64,000 nt of DNA from Pseudomonas sp. M30-35 (GTDB lineage Bacteria > Pseudomonadota > Gammaproteobacteria > Pseudomonadales > Pseudomonadaceae). Where the stretch lies: positions 1,178,001 through 1,242,000 of the forward strand of contig NZ_CP020892.1 in assembly GCF_002163625.1 (NCBI RefSeq). The letters run 5' to 3'. The notes beneath the pieces are model-generated. The model was not told where the DNA came from and searched no databases. It saw nothing but the letters and a program-made list of their open reading frames with translations. Made by a program: the position numbers and the translations under genes. This document shows, in pieces, positions 46,595 to 56,185 of the stretch. Each line of letters begins with the position of its first letter. Position 1 is the first letter of the stretch.

Positions 46595-47881
46595 GTGCTG
46601 GATGTAGGTAATGTGTGTAAGGGCGTCGCCTCAACGCGGCCCAATTTAAGGTCGGTCATTGCGGCTGGTTTTTTATGTGCGGCAAGTTTCTCAACAAGTA
46701 TTTATGCGTTGGAGTCTGCCGAGGTAACGGTGACTCAAGCACTCGAGCGTGCGTTTCAACAAAACCCTGAACTCGCTGCAGCCAGTTGGAATATTGATAT
46801 TGCGGCCGGCGCCCGTGAACAAGCGGGACTTATACCTAATCCAGAGGTGTCATTTGAGGTTGAGGACACGCGCAGTAATAGTCGCTCCACGACGGTTCAA
46901 CTCACGCAGCCTATTGAGCTTGGCGGCAAGCGCGGGGCTCGAGTTGAGCTAGCAGAGCGTGGTCAGGATGCAGCAGCAATCAAGTTGCAACGTTCGCGCA
47001 ATGAGTTGCGCGCAACTGTAATTCAAGCTTTTTACAGTGTATTGAGGGCTAAGGAGCAAGTTGCTCTGGCAAAAGAGTCGCTAGCTTTAACTGAGCGGGC
47101 GCTGGTTGTCGCAAATGGGCGAGTTAAGGCGGGTAAGGTCTCGCCAGTCGAGGCGGTCCGGGCTCAGGTGCAGTTGTCTGAAGTACGCCTTGACGTGCGG
47201 CGTGCGGCGATGGCGCAAACCAACGCTCAGCAACAACTGGCTGCGGTGATGGGCGATGCCAGCATTGGCCTTAATCAAGTAAAGGGCAATGCTCACGATT
47301 TGCCGAGTTTGCCAGCCGCTAAGCAATTATTGACGCAGGTTAATCAGACTGTTGATTTACGTTTGGCTGAGATGGCCATTAACCAACAAGAAGCTTCGCT
47401 CCGCTTAGAGCAGAGCCAGCGTATTCCTGATCTTAATGTGACCGTGGGTACCCAGTACGACGCCCTCGAGAATGAACGAGTAAATGTGTTTGGGTTGTCG
47501 ATGCCGATTCCGATTTTCAATCGTAATCAGGGCAACATCCTTTCAGCCGCTCGTCGTGCGGACCAGGCTCGTGATCTGCGCAATGCCACTGAGCTTCGTA
47601 TCCGTACACAAACCCAGTTGGCACTAGAGCAATGGGCAACCGCCCAGGAACAACTGACCTCACTTCATAAAACCATATTGCCCGCCGCGAAAAGTGCAGT
47701 GACAAGTGCTACACGCGGTTTTGAAATGGGCAAATTTTCTTATATCGATGTCCTCGATGCACAGCGCACTTTGCTCAGTGCCCGTGACCAATACATTCGT
47801 TCAATTGCTGAGGCAACCGATGCCTGGGTACAGATTGAGCGTATCTATGGCGACATTTCTGTACTCACTTCCAGCCGTTAA
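46595..47881 (+). CDS. czcC: CzcC-type outer-membrane efflux protein
   Basis: 428 residues from the GTG at 46595, with CAGGGGG five bases upstream; the frame is open from 46442, but the extra 51 codons look non-coding and would precede the signal peptide (SVIAAGFLCAASFSTSIYA). It has two TolC-like repeats: ALERAFQQNPELAAASWNID and QLTQPIELGGKRGARVELAE in the first, RIPDLNVTVGTQYD and MPIPIFNRNQGNI in the second. Outer-membrane exit duct of the Czc pump. Confidence 0.92.
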   Translation: MLDVGNVCKGVASTRPNLRSVIAAGFLCAASFSTSIYALESAEVTVTQALERAFQQNPELAAASWNIDIAAGAREQAGLIPNPEVSFEVEDTRSNSRSTTVQLTQPIELGGKRGARVELAERGQDAAAIKLQRSRNELRATVIQAFYSVLRAKEQVALAKESLALTERALVVANGRVKAGKVSPVEAVRAQVQLSEVRLDVRRAAMAQTNAQQQLAAVMGDASIGLNQVKGNAHDLPSLPAAKQLLTQVNQTVDLRLAEMAINQQEASLRLEQSQRIPDLNVTVGTQYDALENERVNVFGLSMPIPIFNRNQGNILSAARRADQARDLRNATELRIRTQTQLALEQWATAQEQLTSLHKTILPAAKSAVTSATRGFEMGKFSYIDVLDAQRTLLSARDQYIRSIAEATDAWVQIERIYGDISVLTSSR

Positions 47882-48010
47882 TCCTCTTTTGAATTTATCT
47901 CCGGCGTTGCCTTAACCATTTGGGCTTAGAGCTGCGTTAACAGATTACCGATACGCCACCGGCTCGGGCCTAGCGCCCGGCGAACCCTCTGAGCTGAACA
48001 AGGAGTTGTC

Positions 48011-49576
48011 ATGGACACTAATCAACGCTTCGCAATCGCGATCACTTTAGTTGCAGGCGTGGCAGGAGGCGCGTGGCTGATGCAAGGCATTATCTCGCCC
48101 GCCATTGCGCAACAGGATATTCGCGTTGTGGCCGATAACCGCCCAGACAGCGAGCAGCATAGTGAGACGGGGGATGATCAACATGCTGATGTGCAGGGTC
48201 ATGATAACCCTGAGCAACATGAGGCGTCAGAGCAACTAGGTCCGCATGGAGGCACATTGTTTGAACAAGATGGCTTATCGCTTGAGCTGGTCACTGTGGA
48301 GGATGAGTCTGGACAAGAGCCCATGACAATCTATCTGTCACGTGATGGTCAACCGCAGCCAAACAGCCCGGAGGCTAGCGTAACAATGCTGGTTGAGCGG
48401 CCTAATGGAGATGCTGCGACTCTGGCGTTTAAAGCGCAAAACAATAGTTATGTCAGTTCGACTGGAATTGCTGAGCCTCATTATTTCACGGCGCAGATAA
48501 ACGTCACGCAAAGCGGCGTTACGCGTTCATTTGAATTCAATAAACAAGAAGGCAAGATTGAATTAACCGATGAGCAACTCAAGGCCGGAGGTATTCAATT
48601 GGTCACGGCTGTTCCGGGTGAGTTGAGCACCTCGATTTCACTGCCTGGAGAGATTCGATTTGACGATAACCGCACCGCCCACGTCGTTCCGCGTGTGGCC
48701 GGAGTGGTTGAATCTGTTGCTGTAAGCCTTGGTCAAAAAGTTAAGAAAGGTGAGCTGTTAGCTGTCATCACCAGTCAGCAGGTGTCCGAGCAACGCAGTG
48801 AGTTTGCCGCTGCGCAACGCCGGGTGGAATTAGCACGAATTACCTATAAGCGTGAACGCCAGCTTTGGCAGGACAAAATTTCTGCAGAACAAGATTACTT
48901 GCTAGCCAAGCAGGTTTTGCAAGAGGCCGAAATTCAGCTGAATAACGCGCGTCAGAAAATTTCAGCTATCAGCGGTAGCGTCAGCACGAGCGGGGGAAAC
49001 CGGTATGAGTTGCGTGCACCGTTCGATGGCAGTGTCGTTGAAAAACACATTGTGCTGGGTGAAGTCGTCAGTGAAACCAGCAACGCTTTTACTATCTCCG
49101 ATTTGTCTGAGGTTTGGGCAACTTTCAACATCTCGCCTAAAGACCTCAATCAGGTACAGGTTGGCAAGCGCGTAAAAATCAGTGCACCAGAGCTGGGTAC
49201 CGAACTGATGGGTGAGGTGTCATATGTGGGGAGTTTGCTGGGTAAGCAAACGCGCACGGCAACCGCTCGAGTCACGGTGAAAAACCCTCAAGGTGCTTGG
49301 CGGCCTGGCTTGTTCGTCTCGGTCTTGCTGGCAACACAAACCCAGAATGTGGGGGTCACGTTGCCTGAGCAGTCGATTCAAACGGTTGAAGAACAACCCG
49401 CAGTATTTGTCCGCGTTGACGGTGGCTTTATCGCGCAGCCCGTTGTGTTGGGGGCTCGCGACAGTGGCTATGTCGAGATAAATGAAGGACTGGCAGCAGG
49501 CGCCGAAGTCGCCAGTGTCGGCAGCTTCACCCTTAAGTCTGAACTGGGTAAGTCCTCAGCTCAGCACGCCCATTGA
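48011..49576 (+). CDS. czcB: CzcB-type periplasmic adaptor with His/acid-rich N-terminal domain
   Basis: 521 residues. Membrane anchor at about 8-35, then a His-, Asp- and Glu-rich stretch (about 46-80, with His in EQHSETGDDQHADVQGH) and a beta domain beginning GPHGGTLFEQDGLSLEL, the extra metal-binding domain of CzcB proteins. The adaptor follows: RVAGVVESVAVSLGQKVKKG barrel-sandwich, alpha hairpin and LRAPFDGSVVEKHIVLGEVV. It links CzcA to CzcC and may hand over zinc, cadmium or cobalt. Confidence 0.93.
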   Translation: MDTNQRFAIAITLVAGVAGGAWLMQGIISPAIAQQDIRVVADNRPDSEQHSETGDDQHADVQGHDNPEQHEASEQLGPHGGTLFEQDGLSLELVTVEDESGQEPMTIYLSRDGQPQPNSPEASVTMLVERPNGDAATLAFKAQNNSYVSSTGIAEPHYFTAQINVTQSGVTRSFEFNKQEGKIELTDEQLKAGGIQLVTAVPGELSTSISLPGEIRFDDNRTAHVVPRVAGVVESVAVSLGQKVKKGELLAVITSQQVSEQRSEFAAAQRRVELARITYKRERQLWQDKISAEQDYLLAKQVLQEAEIQLNNARQKISAISGSVSTSGGNRYELRAPFDGSVVEKHIVLGEVVSETSNAFTISDLSEVWATFNISPKDLNQVQVGKRVKISAPELGTELMGEVSYVGSLLGKQTRTATARVTVKNPQGAWRPGLFVSVLLATQTQNVGVTLPEQSIQTVEEQPAVFVRVDGGFIAQPVVLGARDSGYVEINEGLAAGAEVASVGSFTLKSELGKSSAQHAH

Positions 49577-49600
49577 TCCTTCATCGACGAGAAGCTAAAT

Positions 49601-52600
49601 ATGTTTGAGCGCATTATTCAATTCGCTATCGAACAGCGCATTGTCGTGCTGTTTGCGGTGCTGGCTATGGCCGGTGTGGGAATCGCAAGCTATCAGAAAC
49701 TGCCGATTGATGCCGTTCCCGATATTACAAATGTGCAGGTGCAAATCAATACAGCTGCGGCTGGGTTTAGCCCTCTGGAAACCGAGCAACGAATAACTTT
49801 TCCAATTGAAACTGCGATGGCCGGGTTGCCGGATCTGGTACAAACCCGTTCTCTTTCACGTTCTGGGCTGTCGCAGGTCACCGCAATTTTTGAAGACGGC
49901 ACGGACTTGTTTTTTGCCCGCCAGTTGGTCAATGAGCGCTTGCAGATTGCCCGCGAGCAATTGCCCGATGGCACTGAGGCAATGATGGGGCCGATCTCCA
50001 CGGGCTTGGGTGAAATTTTCCTGTGGACGGTTGAGGCCGAGCCGGGTGCGTTAAAAGAGGATGGCACTGCGTATACCCCGACCGACCTGCGGGTAATCCA
50101 AGACTGGATTATCAAACCGCAGCTACGCAATGTGCCAGGCGTAGCGGAAATCAACACCATTGGTGGCTTTGCTAAGGAGTTTCAGGTTGCACCGGACCTC
50201 AAGCGCTTAGCTGCCTATAAGCTGACGCTGGCGGATCTGGTTAGCGCCCTTGAAAGTAACAATGCCAACGTTGGTGCTGGCTACATTGAGCGTAACGGCG
50301 AGCAACTGATAATCCGCGCGCCAGGGCAGGTGGCGAGTATTGCGGATATTGCCAACATCGTCATTGCGAATGTCGATGGCACACCGATTCGTGTCAGTAA
50401 TGTGGCTGATGTTGATATCGGCCGTGAGCTGCGTACGGGCGCAGCGACTGAAAATGGTCGCGAAGTCGTGCTCGGTACTGTGTTTATGTTGATTGGCGAG
50501 AATAGCCGGAGTGTTTCCCTAGCGGTTGCCACAAAGCTTAAGGATATTAACCGCTCGTTGCCTGCAGGCGTGGTGGCGGTGACGGTCTATGACCGCACCA
50601 CACTTGTGGATAAAGCCATTGCTACGGTGAAAACCAACCTGATCGAAGGCGCGATTCTGGTTATCGTGATTTTGTTCCTGTTCCTCGGCAATATCCGGGC
50701 TGCGTTGATTGTTGCAGCAGTCATTCCGCTGTCTATGTTGTTTACCTTTACCGGCATGTTCAGCAACAACGTTAGCGCAAACCTGATGAGTTTGGGCGCG
50801 CTCGACTTCGGCATTATTGTTGATGGCGCGGTGGTCATTGTGGAGAACGCAATACGGCGTTTAGCCCATGCCCAGCAACATCATGGGCGCATATTGACCC
50901 GCTCTGAACGACTGCATGAGGTCTTTGCGGCTTCTAAAGAAGCACGTCGAGCGTTGATCTTCGGTCAACTGATCATCATGGTTGTGTATTTGCCGATTTT
51001 CGCCCTGACCGGTGTCGAGGGGAAAATGTTTCATCCGATGGCCTTCACGGTTGTGATCGCTTTGTTGGGTGCGATGATCCTTTCGGTCACATTTGTGCCG
51101 GCTGCAATTGCGATGTTTATTACAGGTAAAGTCCAAGAGAAAGAGAATGCTGTCATGCGGGCTGCGCGACTGGGTTATGAGCCGGTTTTGGCTTGGGTCA
51201 TGCGACATCGCAATAAAGCATTTGCTGCAGCGCTGGGTTTGGTTGTGTTGTCGGGATTGGTTGCCAGTCGCATGGGCAGTGAGTTTGTGCCGAGTCTGAG
51301 TGAAGGTGATTTTGCGCTCCAAGCATTACGCGTTCCTGGCACCAGTCTCACCCAGTCGGTTGAAATGCAGCAGCGACTCGAGAAAGTAATAATCGAAAAG
51401 GTTCCTGAAGTGCAGCGGGTGTTCGGTCGAACGGGTACTGCAGAGATCGCCTCTGATCCAATGCCGCCAAACATTTCCGACAGCTATGTGATGCTTAAAC
51501 CCAAGTCCGAATGGCCAGACCCGAACAAGCCGCGTGAGCAATTAATTGCTGAGTTGCAGCAGGCCAGTGCGATTGTTCCGGGCAGTAACTATGAGCTGTC
51601 ACAACCCATTCAATTGCGTTTTAACGAGTTGATTTCAGGTGTGCGCAGTGACGTCGCAGTAAAGGTGTTTGGTGACGACATGGATGTGCTGAACAGTACT
51701 GCGGCTGAAATTGCCGAGTCACTAGGCAAGGTACAAGGCGCTTCCGAAGTGAAGGTCGAGCAGACCACAGGTTTACCGGTACTGACGATCAATATCGACC
51801 GCGATAAAGCTGCGCGTTATGGGCTGAATGTAGGTGATGTGCAAGAAACCATTGCGGTTGCTGTAGGAGGGCGCAAGGCCGGTACCTTATATGACGGTGA
51901 CCGCCGTTTTGACATAGTGGTGCGTTTGTCAGACAAGTTGCGTTCCGATATTGAAGGTTTGTCTCGACTACTGATTCCTGTGCCCGCAACAGCCAGTAGT
52001 ACCAGTGATGCGATTGCGTTTATCTCGCTCTCTGAAGTTGCTTCATTGGACCTTGTATTGGGACCGAATCAAGTCAGTCGTGAAAACGGCAAGCGCCTGG
52101 TAGTGGTCAGCGCCAACGTTCGCGGGCGCGATATCGGCTCCTTTGTCGAAGATGCCGCAGATCGAATCGAAGCCGAAGTTACAATTCCTGCAGGTTACTG
52201 GACTCTCTGGGGAGGCCAGTTTGAACAACTGCAATCAGCTGCCAAGCGTTTGCAAATCGTCGTGCCGTTGTCGCTGTTTTTGGTGTTGGGGTTACTGTTT
52301 ATGATGTTCAACAGCCTCAAGGATGGCTTGTTGGTCTTTACCGGAATTCCTTTTGCACTCACTGGTGGGGTATTTGCCCTGTGGCTTCGCGATATACCGT
52401 TGTCGATTTCTGGAGGAGTCGGGTTTATTGCACTTTCAGGGGTAGCGGTGTTGAACGGTCTGGTGATGATCTCGTTTATTCGCAACCTGCGTGAAAATGG
52501 GATGTCATTGAGTGAGGCGATCAACCAAGGCGCGATTACCCGCCTGCGACCGGTGTTGATGACGGCGTTGGTTGCATCGCTGGGTTTCATCCCGATGGCA

Positions 52601-52777
52601 TTGGCCACTGGCACCGGTGCTGAAGTGCAGCGACCTCTGGCGACGGTCGTTATCGGAGGGATTCTGTCCTCAACGATATTGACACTACTGGTGCTGCCGG
52701 CTCTTTATCAGTTGGCGCATCGACGTGAGGAGGATGACTTGCCCGCTCAGAGCGATGGCGCAATTGCATCGGTCTGA
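49601..52777 (+). CDS. czcA: CzcA-type heavy-metal RND efflux pump
   Basis: 1058 residues, full length. The proton-relay helix 4 reads DFGIIVDGAVVIVEN, the HME1 signature (Asp, Asp, Glu) of Zn/Co/Cd pumps in contrast to Cu/Ag pumps. Helices 2-6 and 8-12 are present, with the RND end LTLLVLPALYQL. It exchanges metal for protons and exports it through CzcC. Last gene of czcCBA; the spacing to czcB is 24 bases. Confidence 0.95.
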   Translation: MFERIIQFAIEQRIVVLFAVLAMAGVGIASYQKLPIDAVPDITNVQVQINTAAAGFSPLETEQRITFPIETAMAGLPDLVQTRSLSRSGLSQVTAIFEDGTDLFFARQLVNERLQIAREQLPDGTEAMMGPISTGLGEIFLWTVEAEPGALKEDGTAYTPTDLRVIQDWIIKPQLRNVPGVAEINTIGGFAKEFQVAPDLKRLAAYKLTLADLVSALESNNANVGAGYIERNGEQLIIRAPGQVASIADIANIVIANVDGTPIRVSNVADVDIGRELRTGAATENGREVVLGTVFMLIGENSRSVSLAVATKLKDINRSLPAGVVAVTVYDRTTLVDKAIATVKTNLIEGAILVIVILFLFLGNIRAALIVAAVIPLSMLFTFTGMFSNNVSANLMSLGALDFGIIVDGAVVIVENAIRRLAHAQQHHGRILTRSERLHEVFAASKEARRALIFGQLIIMVVYLPIFALTGVEGKMFHPMAFTVVIALLGAMILSVTFVPAAIAMFITGKVQEKENAVMRAARLGYEPVLAWVMRHRNKAFAAALGLVVLSGLVASRMGSEFVPSLSEGDFALQALRVPGTSLTQSVEMQQRLEKVIIEKVPEVQRVFGRTGTAEIASDPMPPNISDSYVMLKPKSEWPDPNKPREQLIAELQQASAIVPGSNYELSQPIQLRFNELISGVRSDVAVKVFGDDMDVLNSTAAEIAESLGKVQGASEVKVEQTTGLPVLTINIDRDKAARYGLNVGDVQETIAVAVGGRKAGTLYDGDRRFDIVVRLSDKLRSDIEGLSRLLIPVPATASSTSDAIAFISLSEVASLDLVLGPNQVSRENGKRLVVVSANVRGRDIGSFVEDAADRIEAEVTIPAGYWTLWGGQFEQLQSAAKRLQIVVPLSLFLVLGLLFMMFNSLKDGLLVFTGIPFALTGGVFALWLRDIPLSISGGVGFIALSGVAVLNGLVMISFIRNLRENGMSLSEAINQGAITRLRPVLMTALVASLGFIPMALATGTGAEVQRPLATVVIGGILSSTILTLLVLPALYQLAHRREEDDLPAQSDGAIASV

Positions 52778-53248
52778 TTTCAACTCAATATGAACCGTTG
52801 AGGTTGTCGATAGCGACAACCTCGCGGCCGTCCAGGCATGAGTGCAATGCCAGTGCCTGTCTCGGTGGCTCAGCCAAGCCGAGCCCCTCCGTTATGTTTG
52901 CAGCGGGGCATAGCCAATCTGGCATGAGCCTGGTGTGACTGCCGCTTGCAAATATCTGTTTTGCAGGATATTGGTTTTCTATATATTTGATTTTCGTATA
53001 TGAAGAACACCGCATCCATTCGCAGTGATCATGGTGCAGACGTCCACGCCCACCAAGTGGCTTGAGTACATACTCGCGCATGGCTCTGCTGCCTACATTC
53101 CGAGTTTCCGGTTTGGCTTATTCAACGGTTGTTGAAACTAATCAGCAATGGCTTGAAGGCGATACTTGTCGCCTGCGTGAAATCAACAGTCGTCCACCCA
53201 GCCAGTCGATGTGCGACTGATCAATCTTTATCCAATTGAGTGACCTGC
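52778..53248. other. Intergenic region between czcA and arsB
   Basis: About 470 bases. A 98-codon minus frame (52785-53081) is open but has no signal, motif or ribosome site and I do not accept it. I see no arsR-like gene and no clear operator. Confidence 0.45.
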
Positions 53249-54532
53249 ATGCTGATCGCGCTGTCGATATTCATCATTACCATCACCTTGGTTATCTGGC
53301 AGCCAAAAGGCCTTGGGGTTGGCTGGAGTGCCAGCTTTGGCGCCGTCCTGGCACTGCTCTTCGGGGTGATTGGTTTCGCTGATATCCCGACTGTCTGGCA
53401 GATCGTATGGAACGCCACGGGGGCGTTTATCGCGATTATTATCATCAGTTTATTGCTTGATGAAGCTGGGCTTTTCGAGTGGGCGGCGCTGCATGTGGCC
53501 AGGTGGGGAGGGGGCAGTAGTCGCAGGCTCTATGCGTTTATTATTTTGCTGGGCGCTGTGGTTTCTGCGCTGTTTGCCAATGACGGTGCCGCCCTGATCC
53601 TCACCCCGATCGTTATTGCCATGCTCTTGGCGTTGCGGTTTTCAGCGGCGGCAACGCTGGCATTCGTAATGGGCGCTGGCTTTATTGCCGATACCGCCAG
53701 CTTGCCGTTGGTGATATCGAACTTGGTGAATATCGTTACCGCTGATTATTTCGGTATCAGTTTCAGCGAGTATGCGTCGGTCATGGTGCCGGTCAATATG
53801 GTCAGTATTGCGGCCACGCTGGGCATGCTGATGTGGTTTTTCCGTAAGGATTTACCCGCTGGCTATGACCTGGCTGATATCAAGCCTGCCGTTGAGGCGA
53901 TTCGTGACCGGGCGACCTTTATCGCCGGATGGTGGGTGCTGGCGCTGCTGCTGATGGGCTTGTTTGTGCTTGAGCCATTAGGCGTGCCGATCAGTGCGAT
54001 CGCCGCCGTGGCTGCTTTTGTGCTTTATCTGATCGCCGCTCGCGGGCATGTGATCTCAACCCGTAAAGTGCTCAAGGAGGCGCCGTGGCAAATCGTGGTG
54101 TTTTCGCTGGGCATGTATTTGGTGGTCTACGGCCTGAAAAACGCCGGGCTGACTGACCATATCGCGCAATTACTCAACGTTTTTGCCGAGTACGGCGTGT
54201 GGGGCGCAACTCTGGGGACGGGCATGCTGACTGCATTGTTGTCGTCGCTGATGAATAACCTGCCGACCGTACTGGTGGGGGCGTTATCGATCCATGCCGC
54301 CGATGTCAGCGGGGTGACTCAGCAGGCGATGATCTATGCCAACATCATCGGCTGTGACCTCGGCCCTAAAATCACCCCAATCGGCAGCCTCGCCACACTG
54401 CTGTGGTTGCATGTTCTTGCACGCAAGAACATGACGATAGGCTGGGGTTATTACTTCAAGACGGGCATCGTACTCACTGTACCTATCCTGCTTATCACGC
54501 TTAGCGCCTTGGCTATACGTTTGAGTTTTTGA
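53249..54532 (+). CDS. arsB: ArsB-type arsenite efflux permease
   Basis: 427 residues from the ATG at 53249; a GTG three codons earlier is possible. Eleven to twelve membrane helices with the ArsB/NhaD signatures [21 protein letters not shown] and [20 protein letters not shown] and the [20 protein letters not shown] segment. It exports arsenite or antimonite by the proton gradient. No arsR or arsC neighbours, so it stands alone. Confidence 0.92.
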   Translation: MLIALSIFIITITLVIWQPKGLGVGWSASFGAVLALLFGVIGFADIPTVWQIVWNATGAFIAIIIISLLLDEAGLFEWAALHVARWGGGSSRRLYAFIILLGAVVSALFANDGAALILTPIVIAMLLALRFSAAATLAFVMGAGFIADTASLPLVISNLVNIVTADYFGISFSEYASVMVPVNMVSIAATLGMLMWFFRKDLPAGYDLADIKPAVEAIRDRATFIAGWWVLALLLMGLFVLEPLGVPISAIAAVAAFVLYLIAARGHVISTRKVLKEAPWQIVVFSLGMYLVVYGLKNAGLTDHIAQLLNVFAEYGVWGATLGTGMLTALLSSLMNNLPTVLVGALSIHAADVSGVTQQAMIYANIIGCDLGPKITPIGSLATLLWLHVLARKNMTIGWGYYFKTGIVLTVPILLITLSALAIRLSF

Positions 54533-54558
54533 GTTCGGGGTCAGGGCGTAAAAGCTGT

Positions 54559-55098
54559 TTATATAACCTTCACCGCACGACCAATAAACTGCACCGGTCC
54601 TGTTGGTTTGCCAGTGGCTGAGCCGGTGGGGTTTTCCAGGGTTAGCTCAAACAGTTGATTAGGCGCCAGCGGGGGCAGTTGATCGAGTGAGATTGACAGT
54701 GTTTGCCCGGGTTTGACCAAGCCCAAGGAAACTGGCGCTTGCCAGTCATCACCTTTAGTCCAGAACTCAAGTGCCTTGCCGTGGGGCACCTCAGTCACGC
54801 CCAGCGGTATCAACTGGATGTCCTGTTGGTTACTGGTTTGAATAACCCAGCCGGGGGCTTTATCTTGCGGGGCAACCAGTACCACCAGATAAGCCGTTTC
54901 ATTCAAGGGTGCACCGCGCAGCAGTAACACGGCAGCCAGCACCAGTGTTGCGGCGATACCGGTGGCGGCAAGGCTGCGCCACAGGGGCAACAGGTTCCAC
55001 CAGGACGTGGCGCCTGTTGTTGATGCGTGTTGTTGGCTTGAGTTAATACTGCGCTGCACGCGCCGCCATAGAACAGGCGAGGGTGCTTGTGCATCCAT
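54559..55098 (-). CDS. RskA-like anti-sigma factor lacking its N-terminal sigma-binding domain
   Basis: 179 residues. It begins at MDAQAPSPVLWRRVQRSI, which in full-length anti-sigma factors lies just before the membrane helix (here about 42-62, LAATGIAATLVLAAVLLL), then the periplasmic RskA domain (AYLVVLVAPQDKAPGWVIQT, LEFWTKGDD). The usual 80-100 residue cytoplasmic zinc/sigma-binding domain is missing, and no ECF sigma gene is next to it. GGAGAG before the ATG suggests it is still translated. It is probably a remnant of a deleted sigma/anti-sigma pair. Confidence 0.75.
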   Translation of the reverse strand: MDAQAPSPVLWRRVQRSINSSQQHASTTGATSWWNLLPLWRSLAATGIAATLVLAAVLLLRGAPLNETAYLVVLVAPQDKAPGWVIQTSNQQDIQLIPLGVTEVPHGKALEFWTKGDDWQAPVSLGLVKPGQTLSISLDQLPPLAPNQLFELTLENPTGSATGKPTGPVQFIGRAVKVI

Positions 55099-55306
55099 GC
55101 GAGTCTCTCCATAAGGGCAAAAGGAGCAGCGTTTAGTGGGCTGCTACTGGTACTACCCGGCAGAAAGACAATTGGATGCAGTGCGGCGGAAATATTTTTT
55201 GAAAGGGCAAGCCCAGTGATTAATTGAGATGGGCGTCGGTCGCGGTGAGTCGTTTATCCCTAGCGTTACCTCTTTACGGGGCGGCTGATCGGAAAAACCT
55301 CGCTGA

Positions 55307-55879
55307 CTAATCGATCTCAGAGTCAGTCTGCTCAGCTTCACGCGGTGCACTGAACGCCTTGCTGTAGTAGCCCGAGGAATCAAAACAACAGACTCTCTTC
55401 TTCCCTGTTGCAAGCATGTCGCATGCATCGTTGGTCCGTTTGGTGCGCGTCTTCGTCTGTTTGGCTGATGTAATCCAATGGATCCAGTCAAGCCTGGCAA
55501 TAGTGGTGGTGTCCTGCCAGGTAGCCAGCGCTTCGGGTGAGGCTTGTAAGGCCTTACTCAGATCAAGGGGGATTTGGGGCTCGGGCTCCTGCGCCACGGC
55601 ATTAACGTCGAAACAAACAGTGTCACCAAAACTTGCGGCAATCTTTTTTAGCAGTTTTTCATCGAGTTTAAGCCAATGGCTTTTTTGACCGTCGGGCTCA
55701 AGCAGCGCTTGGAAATGTTGGCCGTTAATGGTGCCCTCTACCGTTACCCGGCCGCGCCTCGGCAGTTTTTCGCTGGCTGCTTTGGGCAGGATCACAAACG
55801 CCCATGCGTTGCCGTCTTCTGGCTCTTCAGGGCGTAGTAATTGTGCATTGAACTGTGATCTTGAGTCTTTTGGCGTCAT
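55307..55879 (-). CDS. DUF1905/YdeI (OmdA)-like protein
   Basis: 190 residues from the ATG at 55879; the frame is open to 55939. Residues 1-90 are DUF1905 (RGRVTVEGTINGQHFQALLEPDGQ), followed by a YdeI-type bacteriocin-protection segment (PLDLSKALQASPEALATW, then LDWIHWITSAKQTKTRTKR). The C-terminal 35 residues, including CDMLATGKKRVCCF, are unlike the family. Function unknown. Confidence 0.75.
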   Translation of the reverse strand: MTPKDSRSQFNAQLLRPEEPEDGNAWAFVILPKAASEKLPRRGRVTVEGTINGQHFQALLEPDGQKSHWLKLDEKLLKKIAASFGDTVCFDVNAVAQEPEPQIPLDLSKALQASPEALATWQDTTTIARLDWIHWITSAKQTKTRTKRTNDACDMLATGKKRVCCFDSSGYYSKAFSAPREAEQTDSEID

Positions 55880-56147
55880 TGGTTGGGCAACCGTGCAACG
55901 TAGGTAATAGGGGCCAGGCCACGATTCAACTGGTTTCACCTGCTTGAGGTGTCGTTGGCCCCTTTATTTTTAACCCACCTGGTCATAGATCGGAAGTTTT
56001 ACGTCAGTAAATGACTGCGCTCGACTTAGATCCGGCATACGGTATCCGGCATGCGGCATGCAGCCGAATCAACAGCGTGGCCTGTTTTCAAAGGCGCACA
56101 GATGGCTGCACTGGCCGAGGTTGGCAAGCCAGTCCCGGCACAACGCT

Positions 56148-56171
56148 GCTGGTGCTGGTGCTGGTGCTGGT
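56148..56171. repeat. Short tandem repeat, 4 x GCTGGT
   Basis: Four perfect copies of GCTGGT. It lies in the gap after the TauD-type gene; no gene crosses it. Confidence 0.8.
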
Positions 56172-56185
56172 TATGGTGATTGTGA

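Noticed and set aside
52785..53081. 98-codon minus-strand open frame after czcA
   Set aside because: No signal peptide, motif, ribosome site or biased composition; probably chance.
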